In this document: piece by piece, positions 27,291-35,002 of the stretch
Numbering within the stretch: the stretch's first letter is position 1
How the letters are laid out: every line of letters begins with the position of its first letter
Assembly: GCA_002344075.1 (NCBI GenBank)
Contig: DDTM01000022.1
Location: forward strand, 1 to 62,048
DNA: 62,048 nucleotides
From: Bacteroidetes bacterium UBA2364
GTDB lineage: Bacteria > Bacteroidota > Rhodothermia > Rhodothermales > UBA2364
Reading direction: 5' to 3'
Position numbers and translations under genes: made by a program
The notes under the pieces: model-generated
Seen by the model: only the letters and a program-made list of their open reading frames with translations
Database searches by the model: none
What the model was told of the DNA's origin: nothing

Positions 27291-29126
27291 ATGAAACCGT
27301 TATTTTTTTCCTTTATGCTCCTCTGGGGCATGGTCTTTGCCCAAAACAACCCTTCGTCTCTGGTCATTTTGTCGCCAGAGAAACCCCTTCAAACGACGCC
27401 AGTGGAGATTACCTATAACCCCACCTCACCAAAAGCAAAATTGCAACATGTCAGTCAAATGGAACTGGTAGAAATGCATAACGGACAACCCTTCGAAATC
27501 TATCCGATGACGCTTCAAAATGGAAGATGGCAAGCAACACTTCCGAGCTTTGAAGGCCAAGTTTATGTCGTATTTGGGTTCCGGAGTGGTGATAAAACCG
27601 ATGACAATGAAGGTCATTGGTGGGATTTTTTACTTTACGAACCGTCCGGCAGGCCACTGCGAAATGCACAGTATATGCGGGCATTTTCCTACTCGGAGCG
27701 TAATTATGATACAGCTACTACAAACATGCTAAAAAACAAAGACCTACAGGCAGAACTAGCAGACCACCCGGAAAACTTGATCGCTCAGACTATCCTACTG
27801 AAGGAATCTATGGCTTCTAAAGGCCAAGAAAAGATTCTGGCAGAAGCCCGTAGGCTCGCGGAAAACATGTGGGGAACCACAAAAAACCAAATTGAAACCT
27901 TTGGTGGGCTATCCTTTCTTTGGCGACAACTCGGCAAACCGGAAGAGCTTACAGCATTACAAAACAAAATCTTACAGGAAAACCCCACAGGAGAGTTGGG
28001 CATCCGGCTGAGGTTATATGAACTATTGGAAAGCAGGGAAACTTCATGCGATAGGCTAAATGCTTTTTTGCAAAAACACGGCGAACAAGTGATCCCAAAC
28101 GACCATCGGCTATACAGTGTCTTTAATCGGTACAAAATTTGTAAAGATCCCCAAAATATGCTGTATTGGGGTACAAAATATGCGAGACTAAGTCCGGAGG
28201 TGGCTTCTTATACCAATAGAACCTTAGCGAATGCGTTTTTAGAAAGTGGCTTTTTCTCAGAAGCCGAATCCTTTATACAAAAAGCCATTGCAGCAGAAAA
28301 TACCGAGCTTTTTCGTTCCTACATGAAACGGGATGCCAACGGCAAATGGCAACCAACCTCCATCAATCGGGATAAATTGGCGCTTGCACGTGCCGATTTG
28401 ACGGCCAACAACCTGAAATTGGCAGGGAAAATATACCTTGCACTTTCCAATAAAGAAGCTGCTTACGAAGCACTGAAAACAACCGGAAAGATTTTACCGG
28501 ACGATAAAGAAGTCGCGATGGCTTTTGCCCAGACTGCCGAAGCCCTTGGCCTGCACCAAGAAGCCTTCGACACCTATTTGGCATGGGCTAAAAAAGACCG
28601 TAGCGATCAAGAAGCCCTTCAGGGGCTTGCACGAACCCATGCAAAACTCAATAACTATTTTTCCGATTGGAAAACCATACAAGCACAATTGGAGGACATC
28701 TGGAGCAAAAAACCGGAACCTCGGTTTACCGTTGCCGACTATGACCCCAAACGGGATCCCGCAAAAGATTTGCAGGCGACATTGGCACAAGCCGGCACCG
28801 AAGAAAAACAAGTGATGCTTTTTGTTGGCGGTCAATGGTGTACGTGGTGCCACGCCCTAACTCGCTACTTTAAACAGAACGAACAGGTGGCACAAATGCT
28901 CCAAGAGCGATACCTCATTATGAAGGTAAACTTTAGTGAGGAAAATGAAAATACCGACTTCCTCTCCAAGTATCCACCCATTTCTGGATATCCACACCTA
29001 TTCTTTCTTTCTGCGGATGGAACCTTGTTGCATTCCCAAAATACGAGCGAAATAGAAACAGGGGTTGGGATGGCCTATGACGATCAAAAAGTGATGGAAA
29101 TGCTAAAGAAATGGTCAGGCAAATAG
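27291..29126 (+). CDS. Secreted thioredoxin-fold protein with TPR-like repeats
   Basis: A 611-aa exported protein. ATG at 27291 (MKPLFFSFMLLWGMVFAQ) gives a clean signal peptide; the frame is open 24 codons further upstream. After it comes an immunoglobulin-like N-terminal region (about 25-120), then a long helical TPR-like region (about 150-480), and a C-terminal thioredoxin fold (about 500-610) with the redox motif WCTWC in GGQWCTWCHALTRYF and the cis-proline region SGYPHLFFL. It probably works in the periplasm in thiol-disulfide exchange or as a scaffold. Two elements of one repeat family flank it in the same orientation (27013-27192 and 29138-29243). Confidence 0.85.
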   Translation: MKPLFFSFMLLWGMVFAQNNPSSLVILSPEKPLQTTPVEITYNPTSPKAKLQHVSQMELVEMHNGQPFEIYPMTLQNGRWQATLPSFEGQVYVVFGFRSGDKTDDNEGHWWDFLLYEPSGRPLRNAQYMRAFSYSERNYDTATTNMLKNKDLQAELADHPENLIAQTILLKESMASKGQEKILAEARRLAENMWGTTKNQIETFGGLSFLWRQLGKPEELTALQNKILQENPTGELGIRLRLYELLESRETSCDRLNAFLQKHGEQVIPNDHRLYSVFNRYKICKDPQNMLYWGTKYARLSPEVASYTNRTLANAFLESGFFSEAESFIQKAIAAENTELFRSYMKRDANGKWQPTSINRDKLALARADLTANNLKLAGKIYLALSNKEAAYEALKTTGKILPDDKEVAMAFAQTAEALGLHQEAFDTYLAWAKKDRSDQEALQGLARTHAKLNNYFSDWKTIQAQLEDIWSKKPEPRFTVADYDPKRDPAKDLQATLAQAGTEEKQVMLFVGGQWCTWCHALTRYFKQNEQVAQMLQERYLIMKVNFSEENENTDFLSKYPPISGYPHLFFLSADGTLLHSQNTSEIETGVGMAYDDQKVMEMLKKWSGK

Positions 29127-29137
29127 CCACCTTGCAC

Positions 29138-29243
29138 AAGGTGCATTTCAAAAATGCCAATAGATACTACGACGCATTTAGATTAGGTGACATATAAAAG
29201 AGGTGTTCGCCTTTCACATTGGGAAATTTTGAAATGCACCCTT
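29138..29243 (-). mobile_element. MITE-like element, copy C (about 106 bp)
   Basis: The best-preserved copy. Left end GGTGCATTTCAAAAATGCC (29140-29158), right end GGGAAATTTTGAAATGCACC (29221-29240). Next to the left end TAGATACTACGACGC and TTAGATTAGGT match copy B, and AGAGGTGTTC near the right end also matches. It appears to be an internal-deletion derivative of B. It begins 11 bases after the stop of the thioredoxin-fold gene. Confidence 0.7.
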
Positions 29244-29323
29244 CTTGAGGTATCTCCGCAATGTTTTATCATCACCATCTCATACGTTTTGTAAAAACAT
29301 ATAATAGTATGCTAAACCACATG

Positions 29324-29473
29324 TTATCTTTTTCGATAATCAACAATTAAGAATACAGGACTAACTAAAGCGAATAGCACAACTAAAATCCAGTTTTCCG
29401 ACCTGATTGCTCCTAATGTTCCTATTCCAAATAAAAGAATAAAAAATACAAAATTTGAACTCAATCTAATCAT
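29324..29473 (-). CDS. Small two-span membrane protein (49 aa)
   Basis: A complete small frame from ATG at 29473 to TAA at 29324-29326. It starts MIRLSSNFVFFILLFGIGTL and has a second hydrophobic stretch (NWILVVLFALVSPVFLIV) ending DYRKR. Two transmembrane helices with a short loop and a basic cytoplasmic tail are a coherent small-membrane-protein design. I do not recognise a family. It lies in an AT-rich island with two broken genes, so it may be an acquired leftover, but its own frame is intact. Confidence 0.5.
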   Translation of the reverse strand: MIRLSSNFVFFILLFGIGTLGAIRSENWILVVLFALVSPVFLIVDYRKR

Positions 29474-29489
29474 GTTTATTCATAATATA

Positions 29490-29798
29490 TTATTTTAAAA
29501 CCTCTTTATATCCTGAAACATGAGATGCATATGCCTTCCATTGCCCATTCCTTTTTATCAAAAAATTACTAGATTGATAGGTGGAAGCAATTTGGTTATT
29601 ATTGACATACCCTGTTCCACAAATTATTGCAGTCCCATTTTCAAGAATTTCTAATCTTTTGATTTTAAAATAAAAAGAATCTACTTTCCAAGGGTTATTT
29701 TTGACCATAAAAGAAAATGGATTGTTTACTTTTTGCGCATATGTAGAACCGAGACCAAACACCGCCAATATAATGGCTAAAATTCATTTTGTCATCAT
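29490..29798 (-). pseudogene. Broken SnoaL/DUF4440-like secreted protein
   Basis: From ATG at 29798 the frame reads MMTK, then TGA, then continues in frame as a signal peptide (ILAIILAVFGLGSTYAQK) and an 80-residue remnant. The remnant ends NFLIKRNGQWKAYASHVSG, the typical last strand of NTF2-like SnoaL/DUF4440 proteins. The usual N-terminal helices of that fold are absent, which suggests an internal deletion as well as the nonsense codon. A TTG start at 29768 could still be used but would give a poor signal peptide. Low GC and position between repeat elements fit a decaying acquired segment. Confidence 0.6.
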
Positions 29799-29924
29799 GT
29801 TACTTGTTTGATGCAAAATTACATTAACCTGAAATATGATTTTGTGTAAAAATGCGTCTAATTTGGAAAGTGGTGTTTTATTTGAATTCTTTAATTTATC
29901 TTTAAACAGGCCTTCAATACATAT

Positions 29925-30194
29925 TCAAGGATTGAAACGAATGCCAAAATAGATGGAACCTGGATTGACTTCTTTCTCCATTCGTTTTAGCTGAACACCT
30001 AAGCACCTTATCCCATTAAAGTGGGGATAGTTTACAAAGACAATTGATACTTTGTTTTCAGGCATGACTTCAAACAAAAAAGTTTTGCCGTTATTATAGT
30101 CTTTAGGAATTTCAAACATCCAATACGAATGAATGATCTCTTTTAGATTTTCTGAAGGTGCTATTTCGGTATATATCATTATTTTATCTACCAA
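29925..30194 (-). pseudogene. Truncated AraC-family regulator (N-terminal ligand domain only)
   Basis: The 89 codons match the N-terminal DUF6597-type domain of Bacteroidota AraC regulators: APSENLKEIIHSYWMFEIP, then EVMPENKVSIVFV, then YFGIRFNP. In intact members RFNP/RFKP is followed by a Gly and about 150 further residues including the helix-turn-helix. Here TGA follows at once. About 30 plausible codons continue in the same frame (GLFKDKLKNSNKTPLSKLDAF) and then the sequence runs into the broken SnoaL-like gene. The DNA-binding domain is gone, so the product cannot regulate normally. Confidence 0.65.
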
Positions 30195-30273
30195 TCATTT
30201 TACGAATTACAGGTCTAAACTCCCAATTTACACAACTCTATCAGGGGTACTCCTGCATCTAAGGGTATTAAAT

Positions 30274-30375
30274 GGTACACTTCAAAACTCCCCAAAAAGT
30301 GGAGATAAGACATATTATTCACATTCCATTTAATCTATTTGAATAATATGAGTATCGGCATTTTTGAAATGTACC
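30274..30375 (+). mobile_element. MITE-like element, copy D (about 102 bp)
   Basis: Left end GGTACACTTCAAAACTCCCC (30274-30293), right end GGCATTTTTGAAATGTACC (30357-30375), same orientation as copies A and E. Inside is a perfect 10-bp inverted repeat, CATATTATTC (30311-30320) with GAATAATATG (30341-30350). It closes the AT-rich decayed island on its right side. Confidence 0.6.
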
Positions 30376-30380
30376 CGATG

Positions 30381-31205
30381 TTAAACGACAATTGTCTCTA
30401 TAACCCTTTCCTTTTCGGAAACCGGAAATTGTTCGTGTAACCACTCCAAGAGCGCTTCATTAAAGAGAGTGGGTTGTTCCATCATTGGTGCATGACCACA
30501 CTCTGGGATAAAACGCAATGTTGAATTGGGCAAGTGCGCGTGCAACTCCTCGGCCACATCGGGCTGCGTCAGACGGTCTTGTTCGCCCCAAAGCAATAGG
30601 GTGGGCATCTGAAGGTGCGCCAAAAATGGACAAACGGTATCACTTTTGGAAGAACGGCCCATGGCAATGAGGCGCAAGGCTTGTTCGCGGTTAGAGATAA
30701 TTCCCTTCATTTCCTCCATCAACTCCGGCGTTACGTGTTTTTCGGCATTATGAAAAGTAAATCCTGCGTGCGTCCGCAAAAACTCGTCGTCATTTCGCCG
30801 GAAAAACTCGCTTTTCATCGCCAGTTCCCGGATACCCGCAGAACCAGACAATACCATCCCAGAAACGTCACGTGGGTAACTCCGGCTATAAAACATGGAC
30901 ACCTGACCACCCAGCGAATTCCCAACCAATATCAATTTTTTAGGCAAACCAATGGCATCCAAGAAGCCATGTACCCACTCCACCAATCCTTTAATATGGG
31001 TTTGACGGAGTGGTAAGTGGTAACAAGGTAAAATGGGCGCAATGACCCGATAGCCTGATTCGGTAAAGGGTAGCACATTGTCTTGCCAATTCCGAATGTC
31101 TCCCAACATACCATGAAGAAAAAGAAGGGCTGTTGCATTGTCCGACCCTTCATCCCAATACCCGTATGATTCTTTTTGTCTTACGATAAAACGATAAGGT
31201 TGCAT
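30381..31205 (-). CDS. Alpha/beta hydrolase
   Basis: A 274-aa serine hydrolase of the alpha/beta fold, probably cytoplasmic because no signal peptide is present. The triad is visible: nucleophile Ser in GNSLGG, acid Asp in WGEQDRLT, His in ECGHAPMME. The oxyanion segment is LFLHGMLGD. ATG at 31205 (MQPYRFIV) is preferred over 31223. The substrate is unknown; esterases, lipases and ring-cleavage hydrolases share this pattern. It is divergent from the SPFH gene and runs down to the edge of repeat copy D, leaving little room for a terminator other than the element itself. Confidence 0.88.
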   Translation of the reverse strand: MQPYRFIVRQKESYGYWDEGSDNATALLFLHGMLGDIRNWQDNVLPFTESGYRVIAPILPCYHLPLRQTHIKGLVEWVHGFLDAIGLPKKLILVGNSLGGQVSMFYSRSYPRDVSGMVLSGSAGIRELAMKSEFFRRNDDEFLRTHAGFTFHNAEKHVTPELMEEMKGIISNREQALRLIAMGRSSKSDTVCPFLAHLQMPTLLLWGEQDRLTQPDVAEELHAHLPNSTLRFIPECGHAPMMEQPTLFNEALLEWLHEQFPVSEKERVIETIVV

Positions 31206-31564
31206 AAATATACTTTTAATCATTTATTAAACGTCTTTTAACCTATGAACTATCTTTTAAACAAAGATTAAAAGACCTTTCAGTGAAAAACCTTGTTTAC
31301 CTACCACCGAAGATGTTAAAACCTAATCGCACGTTGGGATTGCGAAAATACTGTTCACTTGCAAATCTGTGTAGGGATTTTTAATACAACATGTAAGGAG
31401 TGACCACCGAGGAGGCTATTGGCCATAGCTTGTGTTATTTTAAATCAAGCGTATTCAATCAAAGTGGACAGAAAGAAAGTTGGATGAAGTGGGTTCATGT
31501 AGTATATTTAGATGGCCATTTTAAGCAATAACCTTCCATATCACCCCTTTTCAGGAGCAAGACC
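31206..31564. other. Divergent intergenic region, 359 bp
   Basis: No gene is seen. For the plus strand, TTG (31480-31482) and TATATTTA (31503-31510) resemble the Bacteroidota -33/-7 boxes upstream of the SPFH gene, with a 20-base spacer. A stretch TTTACCTACCACCGAAGATG near 31288 with TGTAGGGATTTTTAATACAA later faintly resembles the interior of repeat copies B and E, but without recognisable ends. Confidence 0.35.
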
Positions 31565-32662
31565 ATGTCCCTTTGGAGCCGCATCTCAGGCGAATTTATT
31601 GACATTATTGAGTGGATGGACGATACACGAGACACGATGGTGTTCCGGTTTGAACGGCATCAAAACGAAATAAAATACGGTGCAAAATTAATTGTTCGCG
31701 AAGGTCAAGCAGCCGTTTTGATCAATGAAGGGAAACTTGCCGATGTATTCAATCCCGGAACCTACACATTAGAGACCAAAAATCTGCCCATTCTTTCAAC
31801 ATTACAAGGTTGGAAATATGGCTTTGAAAGCCCATTCAAGGCCGAGGTATATTTTGTGACTACCCGCCAATTCACCGAGTTAAAGTGGGGTACACAAAAC
31901 CCAGTGATGGTACGTGACCCCGAATTTGGCCCCGTGCGGCTAAGGGCCTTCGGCACCTATGCCATGCGAATCCAAAATGCATCCCAATTTCTAACCGAGG
32001 TGGTCGGAACAGATTCAAACTTCGGAACCGAAGAGATCACCCAACAACTGCGCAATATTGTGGTCTCGCGTTTTACGAACCTAATTGGTACAGCAAAAAT
32101 TCCGGTATTGGATATGGCGGGAAATTATGACCAATTGGGGGAATTTCTCACCAAGCGGCTTGCCCCAGAATTTGAGCAATATGGACTTTTACTTACCAAG
32201 ATGTTGGTGGAAAATATTTCACTCCCACCGGAAGTGGAAGAAGTGCTGGATAAACGAACCAGTATGGGGGTCGTGGGTAATTTAAATGCCTATATGCAAT
32301 TTCAAACGGCCAATAGCATTCCAGACATGGCGCAACAACCCGGCGGATTGGCTGGCGGGGCTTTTGGTGCTGGCGTGGGCTGGCAAATGGCAAACCAAAT
32401 GGGACAAGCATTCCAGCAACCCACTCCTGCTATGTCGCCGCCCCCAGTTCCGAATGTGTCTTTTCATGTGGCGGTGAATGGTCAATCTACTGGCCCCTAC
32501 GATCTCCAAACCTTGCAGCAACAAGTGCTTTCGGGACACCTTAAAACCTTTTCGTTGGTTTGGAGACAGGGTATGACTGGCTGGGAACCCGCCGAAAACG
32601 TGGCGGAGCTGGCAGCGCTGTTTGCTCAGTTACCCCCACCCGTCCCGCCACCTGCCCCCTGA
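31565..32662 (+). CDS. SPFH-domain protein with C-terminal GYF_2 domain
   Basis: A 365-aa protein of the group annotated as virion core protein/YdjL-like SPFH family, despite no phage context. Residues 1-240 are the SPFH/band-7-like part (VFRFERHQNEIKYGAKLIVREGQ, NPGTYTLETKNLPILSTL, LLTKMLVENISLPPEVEEVLDKR). A Gly/Ala/Gln/Pro-rich linker follows (about 250-290), then a GYF_2 domain (about 295-350, GPYDLQTLQQQVLSGHLKTFSLVWRQGMTGW) that usually binds proline-rich partners. The zinc ribbon often found in this group is absent. It lies upstream of the small membrane-protein cluster. A membrane-organising role is likely by family. Confidence 0.85.
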   Translation: MSLWSRISGEFIDIIEWMDDTRDTMVFRFERHQNEIKYGAKLIVREGQAAVLINEGKLADVFNPGTYTLETKNLPILSTLQGWKYGFESPFKAEVYFVTTRQFTELKWGTQNPVMVRDPEFGPVRLRAFGTYAMRIQNASQFLTEVVGTDSNFGTEEITQQLRNIVVSRFTNLIGTAKIPVLDMAGNYDQLGEFLTKRLAPEFEQYGLLLTKMLVENISLPPEVEEVLDKRTSMGVVGNLNAYMQFQTANSIPDMAQQPGGLAGGAFGAGVGWQMANQMGQAFQQPTPAMSPPPVPNVSFHVAVNGQSTGPYDLQTLQQQVLSGHLKTFSLVWRQGMTGWEPAENVAELAALFAQLPPPVPPPAP

Positions 32663-33099
32663 AGCATGGGTGAATGTACGGACATCAGAAACAACACCTA
32701 TGAAAGAAAGGAGATGCTTTTTTTGGTGAACACCTTTTAGAATTAGTAATGAACGGCTATTATGTTTTTACCATGTTGCTGAGAATGACAGAATATGCAA
32801 TGTACTAATAGAATAAATCATCTTCATCTACTAATGTAGAGATTTGAAATCTAACAACTTAGTCAAGATAATTTTACAAACTAACTTTGCCCTTGTATGG
32901 AAATAGACAAAACTTTCCATACCATTTTAAATACTTTTTCAAAATCTAAAACGATCATTCCGTTCATTTCCATCATTGCCTCCATCGCCCTTTGTGATTA
33001 TTCAGCAGCGGCGAAGGTTCTAACAATTATTTTACCTTCATGTTGTAACCCATACCCCGAACTTCCGTAGCGATTTGACTTAAACCCTCGATACTTATC
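32663..33099. other. 437-bp leader region with a good -7 promoter box
   Basis: TAACTTTG at 32882-32889 matches the Bacteroidota -7 consensus TAnnTTTG exactly and predicts transcription from about 32896. That coincides with the ATG at 32897 of a 57-codon frame ending at 33070 (MEIDKTFHTILNTFSKSKTI, one hydrophobic stretch). Either this frame is a leaderless small gene or the three small genes at 33100 have a 200-base leader. Nothing else is recognised in the region. Confidence 0.4.
32897..33070 (+). CDS. Possible leaderless small protein (57 aa)
   Basis: An intact frame from ATG at 32897 to TAG at 33068-33070, beginning at the predicted transcription start of the TAACTTTG box. It has a moderately hydrophobic middle (IIPFISIIASIAL) and four cysteines in the C-terminal half. 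I recognise no family and codon use gives no strong signal, so it may simply be leader sequence of the downstream cluster. Confidence 0.2.
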   Translation: MEIDKTFHTILNTFSKSKTIIPFISIIASIALCDYSAAAKVLTIILPSCCNPYPELP

Positions 33100-33438
33100 A
33101 TGGAACACTTAACAGAATTGTTTATCATCTTGGGCACAGCCGTTGTCATGCCCATCACCATCGTCACCATGTCACTCCGACACAAACGGTATAAATTAGA
33201 ATTAGAACACCGTGAACGCATGGAGCTAAAAACCGGTATGTCGGATAATTCCCTTACCTCTGCTGAATTAAAAGACATCATTCGTCAAACGGTGGAAGAA
33301 GCAACCCTGCCCTTGCAAAATAAAGTGGCCGACTTGGAAGGCGAACTCCGACTTCTTAAATCCACTACAGCCATAGCGTCATCGGCTACGGAAAGCGACA
33401 TGGAAAAATCCGTAGGGAAGGCCAAAGTTCAGGCATAA
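33100..33438 (+). CDS. Small single-span membrane protein, tandem paralogue 1
   Basis: A 112-aa protein with one N-terminal transmembrane helix (LFIILGTAVVMPITIVTMSL), a basic cytoplasmic border (RHKRYKLELEHR), then a helical region with SAELKDIIRQTVEEATLPLQ and a short coiled coil, ending with a tail holding EKSVGKAK. The next two genes repeat this plan, so this is a tandem triplication. The overall shape recalls PspB-like proteins (one helix plus amphipathic coiled coil), but I cannot claim homology. It is 21 bases upstream of paralogue 2. Confidence 0.7.
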   Translation: MEHLTELFIILGTAVVMPITIVTMSLRHKRYKLELEHRERMELKTGMSDNSLTSAELKDIIRQTVEEATLPLQNKVADLEGELRLLKSTTAIASSATESDMEKSVGKAKVQA

Positions 33439-33459
33439 CCCAAGACCTTTATTATTATT

Positions 33460-33780
33460 ATGGTGCATCCCAGCCTTATCGTTTTCTTAATGGCCATTGC
33501 CGCTGTACCGATCACAATTGTTGGTATGGTGTTCCGATTTAAGCGGCTTAAGTTAGAGATGGAATATCGTCGGCAATCTGGCCTATCTAACGATGCGGGT
33601 TTCTCTGCCAACGAATTAAAACACCTCATCGAAGAAGCTGTAGAAAAAGGCAATGCTCCTCTTCGTGAACGTATTGCACAATTGGAAAACGCCCAACAGC
33701 AGTTTCTTAATCTCCAAATTCTTCACGCAGAAACGGAGCGTTCTATCGGAAAAACCCCAACCCAAATAAAACAAACCTGA
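33460..33780 (+). CDS. Small single-span membrane protein, tandem paralogue 2
   Basis: A 106-aa product with the same architecture as its neighbours: helix (LIVFLMAIAAVPITIVGMVF), basic stretch (RFKRLKLEMEYRR), SANELKHLIEEAVEKGNAPL, coiled coil (RERIAQLENAQQQ), and tail motif ERSIGKTP. Shared blocks with paralogue 1 are PITIV, then K-LE-E-R, then ELK-hI---VE-----PL. Paralogue 3 begins four bases after its stop, so translation is probably coupled. Confidence 0.7.
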   Translation: MVHPSLIVFLMAIAAVPITIVGMVFRFKRLKLEMEYRRQSGLSNDAGFSANELKHLIEEAVEKGNAPLRERIAQLENAQQQFLNLQILHAETERSIGKTPTQIKQT

Positions 33781-33784
33781 TACT

Positions 33785-34105
33785 ATGGATCCGAACTTAA
33801 TTCCTGTTGTGGCCATTATAATGGGAGCCGTTATAGCGATTTCCTCGATAGTTGCCAAAACCAGACGACACAAGTGGGACTTAGATGCCAAAATGCTGAT
33901 GCAAAAAGACGACCGTTCCATGTCTTCCTCGGAACTTAAAGGCATGATTCAAGAGGCTGTCTCGGAGGCTACCGCCCCACTGCAACAGCGTTTGGAAGCC
34001 TTGGAAATAGAAAACAAATGGCTAAAATCGGCTATGCCACCGTTATCTGCCGAACTTGAATCGGACGACAAATCACTTGGCCGTAACAAGATCAAAACAG
34101 ATTAG
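33785..34105 (+). CDS. Small single-span membrane protein, tandem paralogue 3
   Basis: A 106-aa product: helix (LIPVVAIIMGAVIAISSIVA), basic stretch (KTRRHKWDLDAK), then SSSELKGMIQEAVSEATAPLQ (very close to the matching block in paralogue 1), coiled coil (QQRLEALEIENKWLK) and tail motif DKSLGRNK. It lies 12 bases before the LytTR regulator gene, implying one operon of four genes. Confidence 0.7.
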   Translation: MDPNLIPVVAIIMGAVIAISSIVAKTRRHKWDLDAKMLMQKDDRSMSSSELKGMIQEAVSEATAPLQQRLEALEIENKWLKSAMPPLSAELESDDKSLGRNKIKTD

Positions 34106-34117
34106 CCTGTTTGGCGT

Positions 34118-35002
34118 ATGCACCCTCCACAAGAGTCCCTTCAAGTCAGGTCTGGGTTTGATAAAGGCAAAATCGTCTTAGTGGCGTTTTTGACCATGGT
34201 TCCGATTGCATTAACCATTTTTCAAGATTATTTAGAAGCCCATTTCCGGCAGTATCGTTTTTATTTTTCCGAGTCTTTTTTATTCAGCCTTATCTGGTGG
34301 TTGTTTATACCGCTACTACTGATTCAGTATGTGTTCCTCAAAACCGGAAAAATTACCGGGTGGTGGCAAATTCCGGCGTTTATTGTCTTGCCTGTTTTAC
34401 TCCATTTACTTTTGTATCCGGCATTGGTCTGGGGGATCTCGGCAATGTGGTATGGGCACACCTTTCCCTTTGAGAGAACTTTGCAATATGCCTTGGCAGA
34501 GTACCCATTAATAGTTCTGATCGTCTATGGCGGGAACTGGCTTGTTTCTTTACGGCCTGCAACATGGTCCAAAACAACCGTTTCTGAAACAATCTCCATA
34601 TACCAAGAAGTAGAAGAAAGTACGGTTATGCACCTCCAACACCTTGATGTTACCGAAAATGGCATACAAATCAAGGTTCCTACCTCCCACCTGATTTACT
34701 TATCAGCCCAGACGCCATACGTATGTTTGCACACCGCCTCCAAAAAGCACCTGGTCCACAGTTCGCTCCGGCGTTTGGAGCAAAAACTAAACCCGTATCA
34801 CTTTGTACGGATTCATAAAACAACGATGGTCAATATGGATTATGTGACCGCCTTGAAATCGCGATTAAACGGCGACTATGACCTGACCGTGCAAGACGGG
34901 ACCCTGCTCCGACTTAGCCGCAACTATGCACCGGCGTTTAAACAAGCATTAAAGAACCGAGGTGCTATAGTCTCTCTGCCACCAACTCTGCAAGATCCTT
35001 AA
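34118..35002 (+). CDS. Membrane-bound LytTR-family DNA-binding regulator
   Basis: A 294-aa protein with four N-terminal transmembrane helices (about 22-150) and a C-terminal LytTR domain (about 185-285). Landmarks of the domain are IKVPTSHLIYLSAQTPYVCLH, then LVHSSLRRLEQKL, and the conserved HFVRIHKTTMVNMDYV. No receiver domain is present, so it is a one-component membrane regulator of the kind common in Bacteroidota. It is the last gene of the small-membrane-protein operon and presumably controls it or an envelope response. Its 3' end overlaps the convergent CCG-domain gene by 38 bases. Confidence 0.88.
   Translation: MHPPQESLQVRSGFDKGKIVLVAFLTMVPIALTIFQDYLEAHFRQYRFYFSESFLFSLIWWLFIPLLLIQYVFLKTGKITGWWQIPAFIVLPVLLHLLLYPALVWGISAMWYGHTFPFERTLQYALAEYPLIVLIVYGGNWLVSLRPATWSKTTVSETISIYQEVEESTVMHLQHLDVTENGIQIKVPTSHLIYLSAQTPYVCLHTASKKHLVHSSLRRLEQKLNPYHFVRIHKTTMVNMDYVTALKSRLNGDYDLTVQDGTLLRLSRNYAPAFKQALKNRGAIVSLPPTLQDP

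Noticed and set aside
31280..31400. A sixth, decayed copy of the MITE-like family upstream of the SPFH gene
   Set aside because: Only faint similarity to the interior of copies B and E; neither end sequence can be found.
31565..32662. Phage origin suggested by the family name virion core protein
   Set aside because: No phage genes nearby; the SPFH-GYF architecture is chromosomal in many bacteria.
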